The position numbers were made by a program, and so were the translations under genes. A DNA stretch of 24,586 bases, from positions 1 through 24,586 of IMG/VR virus record IMGVR_UViG_3300022929_000196, one strand, 5' to 3'. Position 1 is the first letter of the stretch, and each line of letters starts with the position of its first letter. Under the pieces are notes generated by a model. That model had not been told where the DNA came from. It searched no databases and saw nothing but the letters and a program-made list of their open reading frames with translations. Source of the DNA: a virus. Positions 16,937 to 22,678 of the stretch are shown here, piece by piece.

Positions 16937-17323
16937 TTAAGCCTCTGTTATGGTAATGCTGTTAACGGCAAAACGTAGAGTGTCACCATCAGCAATTGTC
17001 TTAGATGCTGTCAATGCACCGTAATACATCAGATTGCCTGCAGAAACTGCATCGTGAATACCAAAATGTGTAACAGTCCCCCATGCACCACCGGATGCAG
17101 TAAATTCAGTTACAGATGTTGGGCCAGATGCGCTACCACTACTAGCTGCACCAAACGAAGCAGTAAGTCTTGCATAACCATTGCCAGACACTTCTGTACC
17201 TGAATCAGTTTCACCCGGATCGGATGTGTATAATGAAATGTAAACAGTTGAAGAAGACAATGCTGACGTACCAAGCACGTGGTCCAGAATGGCGTTCTCC
17301 AAGTAATCAGATTTTGCAGACAT
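16937..17323 (-). CDS. Conserved small tail-associated protein, 128 aa
   Basis: The pattern YLENAILDHVLGTS, VYISLYTSDPGE, YARLTASFG, WGTVTHFGIHD and GALTASKTIADGD is one I recognise from a widespread family of 120-130-residue phage proteins found near fibre genes. They are variously annotated as tail or minor structural proteins. It is a compact beta-rich domain without a signal or membrane segment. It is the first gene after the capsid terminator, with GGAGAA about 6 nt before the ATG, and its stop lies 1 nt before the fibre start. No promoter is seen just upstream, so it probably depends on read-through from the head genes or on a signal I cannot see. Confidence 0.78.
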   Translation of the reverse strand: MSAKSDYLENAILDHVLGTSALSSSTVYISLYTSDPGETDSGTEVSGNGYARLTASFGAASSGSASGPTSVTEFTASGGAWGTVTHFGIHDAVSAGNLMYYGALTASKTIADGDTLRFAVNSITITEA

Positions 17324-17340
17324 TTTTTATTCTCCAATTA

Positions 17341-17380
17341 AAACAAAAAAGTAAGAGAGCAGTTTTCCCACTCTCTTACT
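17341..17380 (-). terminator. Rho-independent terminator of the capsid gene
   Basis: A perfect 10-bp stem, AGTAAGAGAG (17350-17359) with CTCTCTTACT (17371-17380), surrounds an 11-nt loop. On the minus strand it is followed at once by TTTTTTGTTTT. It starts 11 nt past the capsid stop codon. The stem is AT-rich enough that partial read-through into the neck genes is likely. Confidence 0.88.
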
Positions 17381-17390
17381 ATACCTATCA

Positions 17391-18449
17391 CTAGGCGAGG
17401 TTGTAAACAGCGTTGACAAGAGCCTCTGGACGCAGAATCTTGCGACCATAGAGATGCATGCCACGAACAATGTCAGCAAAGCTGTCAGGGTCACGGTATG
17501 TCTCTGTCTTGTTAATCTGCTCTGCAGTAGCTACCGCTGAGTCATGTCCAGCTACAATCACACCAAAGTTAGTAGCGTTAGTACCACCAGTAGTTGATGG
17601 ACCAGTACCAAGAATTGGCAGGTTGTTAGACACGTACACACGGAAACCATGCAGGTTGTTCAGGATCAAACCGTTCTGCAAGCCTGAACCGCCGAAGTCA
17701 GCGTCAAGGAGACGTGACTCTTCGTCCATCAGGATTTCTTTCAGAACTGGATCAATGACAATCCAACGTCCACGGCTGTCAACATTTTGCTCGTCTAGCT
17801 TACGTGCCATACGTGCAATGATCTGCAGTGGGTTAGCAGTACCAGTTGCTGAAGGTACGCCAGAAGTACCGGCACGAGGCACGATACCAATTGACTGAGC
17901 AGCAACACCAGCATTGAAGTCAGATGCGTCCAGCTTGTTACCTGCAAGCAATTCGTCACTACCAGCAGTAGTGTTTGCCTTTGTACCGTTAACAGTTGTG
18001 TTTACGGTGTCTGCATTTGTATGCAGGGCTGACTGCGAGTAACCTGACAAGTAGCCAAGAACATCTTGGTCATACTGATCAGCAAGACGATACGCAGCAC
18101 GATCACTTGCCAGAGACTGGAAGTTAACGTGGCTGTGCGCCTCTTCAATGTCATCGACTTTGAATGCAAAGTAGTTTGCTTTGTCGATTGTCAGTGAGAA
18201 GTCAGCATCGTCAATTGCTTGTGGAACGATTGTTGTACCACGAAGGTATGCTGAAACTGAAATCTCAGGTTCTTTGATGATCTTCACTGAATCGCCCATG
18301 TTAGCGATTTCACCGAAGTAGTCGGAATTAGTAATCCCTTCACAAACAGCGGCCTTGCGGAAAGCAAGTTGCACCTGTTTGGAGTAGATTACTGGTGAAA
18401 AATTTCCGTTTGGTAGGTTAGTCCAACCTACTGCACTTCCAAATGCCAT
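17391..18449 (-). CDS. Major capsid protein (HK97-fold coat), 352 aa
   Basis: The protein starts MAFGSAVGWTNLPNGNFSPV and shows VQLAFRKAAVCEGITNSDYF and VDDIEEAHSHVNFQSLASDR. It continues with RWIVIDPVLKEILMDEESRL, GLILNNLHGFRVYVSNNLP and the ending DIVRGMHLYGRKILRPEALV. This order of segments is typical of HK97-fold coats of marine podoviruses; the last segment forms the conserved C-terminal part of the fold. I start it at the ATG at 18449, with AGGAGAT 7 nt upstream. An in-frame start 24 nt earlier lies before that site and is rejected. It has its own promoter, a long 5' UTR with a hairpin, and its own terminator, as expected for the most abundant virion protein. No protease gene is seen next to it. 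Confidence 0.93.
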   Translation of the reverse strand: MAFGSAVGWTNLPNGNFSPVIYSKQVQLAFRKAAVCEGITNSDYFGEIANMGDSVKIIKEPEISVSAYLRGTTIVPQAIDDADFSLTIDKANYFAFKVDDIEEAHSHVNFQSLASDRAAYRLADQYDQDVLGYLSGYSQSALHTNADTVNTTVNGTKANTTAGSDELLAGNKLDASDFNAGVAAQSIGIVPRAGTSGVPSATGTANPLQIIARMARKLDEQNVDSRGRWIVIDPVLKEILMDEESRLLDADFGGSGLQNGLILNNLHGFRVYVSNNLPILGTGPSTTGGTNATNFGVIVAGHDSAVATAEQINKTETYRDPDSFADIVRGMHLYGRKILRPEALVNAVYNLA

Positions 18450-18615
18450 TGTAATATCTCCTATTATTAGCATTGTTCACAGATGCAAACATTACAATTC
18501 TTAGCAGAGGCTGACTAACGTAGGGTGTACTGCATACAAAGGTGGCCGCCGATGTATTTAGTAGGCCATGTTATTCAGGTAATCCGAAAGGGTTATTGTC
18601 GTTTGCGGATGATTT

Positions 18616-18644
18616 GTGTAACCAAGTAGCTACCTTAGTTACAC
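18616..18644 (-). promoter_or_regulatory. 5' UTR stem-loop of the capsid mRNA
   Basis: Perfect 7-bp arms GTGTAAC (18616-18622) and GTTACAC (18638-18644) flank inner complementary AAG/CTT bases and a GTAGCTAC palindrome. Transcription from the promoter should begin near 18651, so this hairpin would form almost at the 5' end of the mRNA. Such 5' hairpins can protect abundant mRNAs from decay; that role is inferred here. Confidence 0.65.
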
Positions 18645-18650
18645 GTATCT

Positions 18651-18685
18651 GACTATAGTTATATCTATTATTAACTATTTGTCAA
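18651..18685 (-). promoter_or_regulatory. Sigma70-like capsid promoter P1
   Basis: On the minus strand TTGACA (18680-18685) is followed after 16 nt by TATAAC (18658-18663), then TATAGT. The -35 hexamer is a perfect consensus and the -10 differs at one base. The expected start is near 18651. The same arrangement occurs at 11778-11813, which supports a real shared signal. The CTATAG end also recalls T7-like promoter cores, so recognition by a phage polymerase cannot be excluded. Confidence 0.78.
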
Positions 18686-18701
18686 CTCTTTTTTAGTTTA
18701 A

Positions 18702-19574
18702 TTATCTGGCTGAACCAGATACATCATAGACAAACTTTCCACTACGGATAGCTTCCATGATTTCGTCTGCCCTTTTCTCATATTCTTGAGGGGACATTTT
18801 CTGCACAACAGACTCTTTAATAAACGAACCAGTGTCGTCTTCTTGAGGCTTGCTGCGACTATTCTTTGTTGCTACAGACTTAGCTGCATCTTTATCTGAC
18901 TTAGCTTTCTTAGTAGAAATACCCATGTCAGATTTGTACAAGTCAATGGCTCTTGCTGCAGAACGTGCATCGTTGTCGTTGTCGTACAGTGCATCTTGCA
19001 CCCACTTAGGCTGATCATCCGCCCATGTATGAAACTCATCACTGTCACGAATCTGATCGAAATCAGGATGCAATCGCATTAGTTCTGCTTCGGCTTTTTC
19101 TTTTGTAGCACTAATTTGCATTTCATCAATTACTTTAAGGCGTTCTTCAAGAGCAGTAGATTGCTCACGTGCCTTTTTCATAGCAATTGTTTCAACGATA
19201 GCTGCTACATCTGGGTAGTCTGATGCCCACTGTTCGATGTCTTCATCTGACTTAGGCAGCTTCATTTCATTTTTAGTAGCTTGTTCTAGCTGCCGTTTCA
19301 TTGCATCTAGTTCAGCTTTAAACTCTTCAGCCTGTTTTTGTTGATGTCGGCGCAAATCGGAGTAACGCTTTTTAAACGTCTTCTCTTCTGCACTGGTAGG
19401 TTCTTCTTCTTCTTGTTCTTCTACCTTACCTTCTTTAGCCATTTTTTGCTGTTCTAACAGTTCAGCAAGTTCTGCTTCTTCACGTTCACGTTTTTCTTCA
19501 TTAGTGTATTTACGATTTGCAAATGCAACTTTCTTTTGTGATTGCATTTCTTCAGCCATAATTGTATCGTTCAT
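18702..19574 (-). CDS. Capsid scaffolding protein, 290 aa
   Basis: This is a highly charged, almost fully helical protein next to the coat gene, as is usual for scaffolds. Residues about 20-100 are Glu/Lys/Gln-rich coiled coil (KREREEAELAELLEQQ, EEQEEEEPTSAEEKTFKKRY). A middle acidic part holds DEDIEQWASDYPDVAAIVE and LMRLHPDFDQIRDSDEFHTW. The basic C-terminal part with SPQEYEKRADEIMEAIRSGK may bind the coat, by analogy with other scaffolds. I start it at the ATG at 19574, with AAAAGGAA about 6 nt upstream. A GTG 33 nt earlier would add MATVAPTKGNT but lacks a comparable site. No protease domain is seen. A short hairpin spans its stop codon. Confidence 0.85.
   Translation of the reverse strand: MNDTIMAEEMQSQKKVAFANRKYTNEEKREREEAELAELLEQQKMAKEGKVEEQEEEEPTSAEEKTFKKRYSDLRRHQQKQAEEFKAELDAMKRQLEQATKNEMKLPKSDEDIEQWASDYPDVAAIVETIAMKKAREQSTALEERLKVIDEMQISATKEKAEAELMRLHPDFDQIRDSDEFHTWADDQPKWVQDALYDNDNDARSAARAIDLYKSDMGISTKKAKSDKDAAKSVATKNSRSKPQEDDTGSFIKESVVQKMSPQEYEKRADEIMEAIRSGKFVYDVSGSAR
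18704..18720. other. Small hairpin over the scaffold stop codon
   Basis: ATCTGG (18704-18709) pairs with CCAGAT (18715-18720) around a 5-nt loop. On the minus strand it is followed by A-rich sequence, not a U-tract, so it is not an intrinsic terminator. It lies just upstream of the capsid promoter and could mark an RNA-processing point or do nothing. Confidence 0.4.
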
Positions 19575-19677
19575 TGTATTTCCTTTTGTTGGGGCCACTG
19601 TAGCCACACTGTCGGGCGTGGGGAGTGAGTAGCCAACTGATTGTGAGGTTGTTTTGCAAGCCCCTCACGCAGCTTGT
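19575..19677 (-). promoter_or_regulatory. Structured spacer between the 926-residue gene and scaffold
   Basis: This 103-bp gap contains nested inverted repeats. GTGAGG (19643-19648) can pair with CCTCAC (19663-19668). The outer GCGT and GGGG blocks near 19661-19670 also match CCCC and ACGC near 19616-19623. There is no U-tract and no clear promoter. It may be a folded leader or processing element for the scaffold mRNA. The scaffold ribosome binding site is at its left end. Confidence 0.45.
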
Positions 19678-22458
19678 TTAACCATCTCCAACACTTTCAG
19701 ACCCCTCTGTAGAACCTCCGTCCATTCCATCAAGACCGCCGCCGGTGTCATTATCATTATTGTTGTTGCCAAACTCACCACCACCCGGCGTATTCTCACG
19801 GTATCCAGAAGACACTGCTGCGGCTGCACTTGTAGCTGCTTTTTCTGCTGCCTTTTCTCTGTTCGCCATAGCCGTATCCGTTTTTTGTCTTTCAGCCGCA
19901 GCTTCTTGAGCAACCCTGTTAGCTTCAAAGGCACTTCTAAAGCGTCCTGCGTCAACAACATTTCCTTTTTTCTCTTCTTCTTCTACTCTATCTACAAGAG
20001 AACGTAATGAGTCATTTACTCTAACACGACCATCATCAGAGCCTACAATATTTTCACCATACTTATCTACAAAGTTAGCTATTTTTTCCATTTCTTTTCT
20101 GTCAGATACATTTCCACGCATCATATCATTGTAGGTTGCAGCATCTAAAACCAAATCTAATGCTAACGTCTTGTCTTGACCCAATGGAGTTGCTCTTGTA
20201 CCGGGAACTTTAATATCTGAAATAACAGCAAATTGTCCTTCTTTTAAAGATAGCTGCTCTCCAAATTTACCGTTTGTTAATCCATAAGCTAGACCAGAGG
20301 GAACATTCCCGAAGTAATCTTTTATAGCTTTTGCTGTGCCTAAAACACCTACTCCGGGCATTTCAATAGAAAATTTTCCGCTAAAAGCATTATCTACTAA
20401 ACCAGCACGTCTACCTGTTGCTTGGGTTCCACCAAAAGAAACAGTAGGCTCAGTACTTACATCGTCTTCTCTACCGCCATCACCCTGTCCAGTAACTTGT
20501 GTTGTTTGAGTTGTTACAGGTGCTACCTCTTCTTCTTCACCTTTTAATTTATAACCTTCCGGTACAGTTGCAGGATTACCAGCTAAGTCAAGAAGCTGTC
20601 CTGTCTGTTTATTTTTCTTAAATACTAAAGTTTGATTAGCTTCATTTACGTAAGTAACAGTTTCGTACTCTACGCCCTCAGGACCAAAACCTACTACGCC
20701 TTGAAACGTAGGTGTTAGTTCTTGAGGAAGACGTACCGGCGTAAACGCTTGCTGTGGTGGTTTATATCCACCCATTGGGTTAGCGGGTGCAGAAGCTGCA
20801 ACCATAGGGGCCTCAGCAACACCTGTAGTTGTAGGTGCCGAAGGCTGATAATAAACGCCGCTTTGTGGATCAGGATTTACAAATGTACCCTCTTGAGCAT
20901 AAACTACACCACCTCTTGCAAACTCTTGTGTTTTATTATACTCTTCTTCGTCTTCCATGTCAAGGTCTTCAATAGAAAATGGCAAGTCATCTGGCATAGT
21001 AGCTTCTTCACTATTGCCCATCTGACCCATAGCTTCCATGCGCTTTAGGCCCATCTTAGCTTCTTGACGCATCTTCATAAGTTTTTCAAGACCAAAGTAT
21101 CGCACTACGTCTGCAGGAAAAACAAATTCACCCTCACTAAGTTGAGCCGGAATATCATCACGTACTTCTTCTTGAGTGGAGCCGGGTGGCACTTCATTAC
21201 CAGATACAGGGTCTACTGTACCGCCCTCATCCATAAGACCGCCATCTTCAAAGCCACGTGTTACAGGCTCAAAGAGTTCCATTTGTTCTGCCATACGTTT
21301 CATAGGTACCACTCCACCTTCGTTAAAAACTCGTATTTTACCGTCTTTTGTTCTGGCTGTTTTTTGACTAAACAGTTCTTTTAGTTCTGATAACTTTGGT
21401 TCTGTTACATTTTTTGCAAGTACAAGTGGACCGATTTGAATTACTTCATCTGCACGAGTAACAACATTACCGGTTTCTTTGTTATAAAAGTAACTACCCC
21501 TGTATGGGTTCATACCAACTTGTGTCCAGCCAGAATCTTTATCTGCTAAAACTTTTCTAGCAAACTCTTGTAATTCATAAGGGTCTTCTGGTACATAGTC
21601 ACCAAATACACGGGCTATTGTCGCTTTGCCCATAGGTTTTTCTTCGCCAGATTTTTTAGCTACTCTTTTGCCTTTTGCAATATCTAAAGCAACTTCAGGG
21701 TCTGAACCAAATTCAATATTTTTTAATCTTATAGCTTGTCCATATCCAACAACAGAACCATTTCTAATCTTACCATCGTGTATAGATACAACCCACTTAT
21801 CATACTCATTATATGCAGGTATATCTAATCTAGCACCTACACGCTGACCTGGCTCCAAGTCAAATCCTTTTACACCTAAAATGCCTTTTTCTGCTTTTTT
21901 ACCCATAGACCCCACAACATCTGTTATTGTAGTCATTTCTGGCATTGTTTCAGCAGTATACAGTTGCGGTTCTGGGAATACTTCTTTAATACGCTTACGT
22001 GATTCCTTTGATGTTATATTACCTTGAAACAAATCTTCCGCAGCTTGTTGTGCTTCTGGTATGTTTTTTTGTCTTTGCGATTCTGGAAGACGGTTAGCAT
22101 CCCGCCACTCTTGTAGTTTTTCTGCATTATCTACTAATTTTTCTGCTTCACCGATATCTTTTTTACGAAATGATTTTGCTGCAGCTTTAATTGGTTTATT
22201 TAAAATGTCTCCACCGGGAAGAATACCTACACCTAATGCTGCTGTTCCTAATGCTGCACTAGTATAATTACCCTTAGATACATCACTTGCAATTTCTTTA
22301 GCCAGCATTGCTTCGCCAAGAATAGGAACATTTTCTGCAAGAGTTTTTCTGTCTTGCATTACTTCTTTTTCTGTTCGTGTTTCTTTACTTCCCATATAGG
22401 GAGCAGAAAAACCCATTGACTGCATTTGCTTTTTAGCTTTATCTGCTGGTTTATCCAT
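19678..22458 (-). CDS. Large multidomain virion-region protein, 926 aa
   Basis: Residues 1-200 are mostly helical with an Ala/Gly hydrophobic patch (65-83). Residues 205-352 look like a globular domain (VGARLDIPAYNEYDKWVVS, VVGYGQAIRLKNIEFGSDPE, SYFYNKETGNVV, ADEVIQIGPLVLAKN). I remember this pattern from large polyvalent phage proteins but cannot assign an activity. GGVV (381-384), GGLMDEGG (406-413) and ARGGVVYAQEG (514-524) flank a conserved block (413-500: GTVDPVSGNEVPPGSTQEEV, EGEFVFPADVVRYFGLEKLM) that I recall in many ocean-phage structural proteins. Residues 640-880 are Pro/Thr-rich and then globular or helical; the last 40 are Gly/Asn/Asp-rich. The ATG overlaps the upstream gene by 8 nt. 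The position between portal and scaffold suggests a head-associated protein; function unknown. Confidence 0.75.
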   Translation of the reverse strand: MDKPADKAKKQMQSMGFSAPYMGSKETRTEKEVMQDRKTLAENVPILGEAMLAKEIASDVSKGNYTSAALGTAALGVGILPGGDILNKPIKAAAKSFRKKDIGEAEKLVDNAEKLQEWRDANRLPESQRQKNIPEAQQAAEDLFQGNITSKESRKRIKEVFPEPQLYTAETMPEMTTITDVVGSMGKKAEKGILGVKGFDLEPGQRVGARLDIPAYNEYDKWVVSIHDGKIRNGSVVGYGQAIRLKNIEFGSDPEVALDIAKGKRVAKKSGEEKPMGKATIARVFGDYVPEDPYELQEFARKVLADKDSGWTQVGMNPYRGSYFYNKETGNVVTRADEVIQIGPLVLAKNVTEPKLSELKELFSQKTARTKDGKIRVFNEGGVVPMKRMAEQMELFEPVTRGFEDGGLMDEGGTVDPVSGNEVPPGSTQEEVRDDIPAQLSEGEFVFPADVVRYFGLEKLMKMRQEAKMGLKRMEAMGQMGNSEEATMPDDLPFSIEDLDMEDEEEYNKTQEFARGGVVYAQEGTFVNPDPQSGVYYQPSAPTTTGVAEAPMVAASAPANPMGGYKPPQQAFTPVRLPQELTPTFQGVVGFGPEGVEYETVTYVNEANQTLVFKKNKQTGQLLDLAGNPATVPEGYKLKGEEEEVAPVTTQTTQVTGQGDGGREDDVSTEPTVSFGGTQATGRRAGLVDNAFSGKFSIEMPGVGVLGTAKAIKDYFGNVPSGLAYGLTNGKFGEQLSLKEGQFAVISDIKVPGTRATPLGQDKTLALDLVLDAATYNDMMRGNVSDRKEMEKIANFVDKYGENIVGSDDGRVRVNDSLRSLVDRVEEEEKKGNVVDAGRFRSAFEANRVAQEAAAERQKTDTAMANREKAAEKAATSAAAAVSSGYRENTPGGGEFGNNNNDNDTGGGLDGMDGGSTEGSESVGDG

Positions 22459-22678
22459 CTGCGTTAGCTACGTCCTCACGTAATCGTTTAATCTTACGTA
22501 GTACATCTATAGCACCCTGTGCTTTGTGTACTGTTATCATATTCTCTGATTGTTCTAGCACCTTATGATGCTGGTCTACCATGTTATCCAAATACTTACT
22601 GAAGTGGTCCCATTGGCGGTTGTTGCCCACCAGCGGCTTGAGCTTGCTGAGGAGTTCCCGGCTGTTGTCCTTGTCCAT
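22451..22678 (-). CDS. Small helical hypothetical protein overlapping the portal 3' end, 75 aa
   Basis: I recognise no family. It is a charged two-helix-like protein (MDKDNSRELLSKLKPLVGNN ... QGAIDVLRKIKRLREDVANA). I start it at the ATG at 22678, because AAGGA lies about 10 nt upstream. A GTG at 22699 would add seven residues but has no visible ribosome binding site. With the ATG start, the first 83 nt overlap the portal in another frame, and the end overlaps the next gene by 8 nt. The open frame continues over 140 nt beyond the portal stop, and the coupled ends support a real gene. A head-assembly or connector role is only a positional guess. Confidence 0.6.
   Translation of the reverse strand: MDKDNSRELLSKLKPLVGNNRQWDHFSKYLDNMVDQHHKVLEQSENMITVHKAQGAIDVLRKIKRLREDVANADG

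Larger units (their letters stand above)
18450..18701 (-). promoter_or_regulatory. Capsid upstream region (5' UTR)
   Basis: This 252-bp gap is the longest in the window. It holds a promoter at its scaffold end, a strong hairpin just after the likely start point, and the capsid ribosome binding site at 18458-18462. The remaining 150 bp contain no open frame of useful length. A GGCGGCCACC near-palindrome lies at 18541-18550. Confidence 0.7.

Noticed and set aside
18450-18473. Upstream start for the capsid gene adding MLIIGDIT
   Set aside because: The extra codons are the ribosome binding site itself (AGGAGAT); the ATG at 18449 has ideal spacing.
18704-18720. Terminator between scaffold and capsid
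   Set aside because: The hairpin is followed by A-rich sequence, not a U-tract, on the minus strand.
19575-19607. GTG start for the scaffold gene
   Set aside because: The ATG at 19574 has AAAAGGAA at good spacing; the GTG has no similar site.
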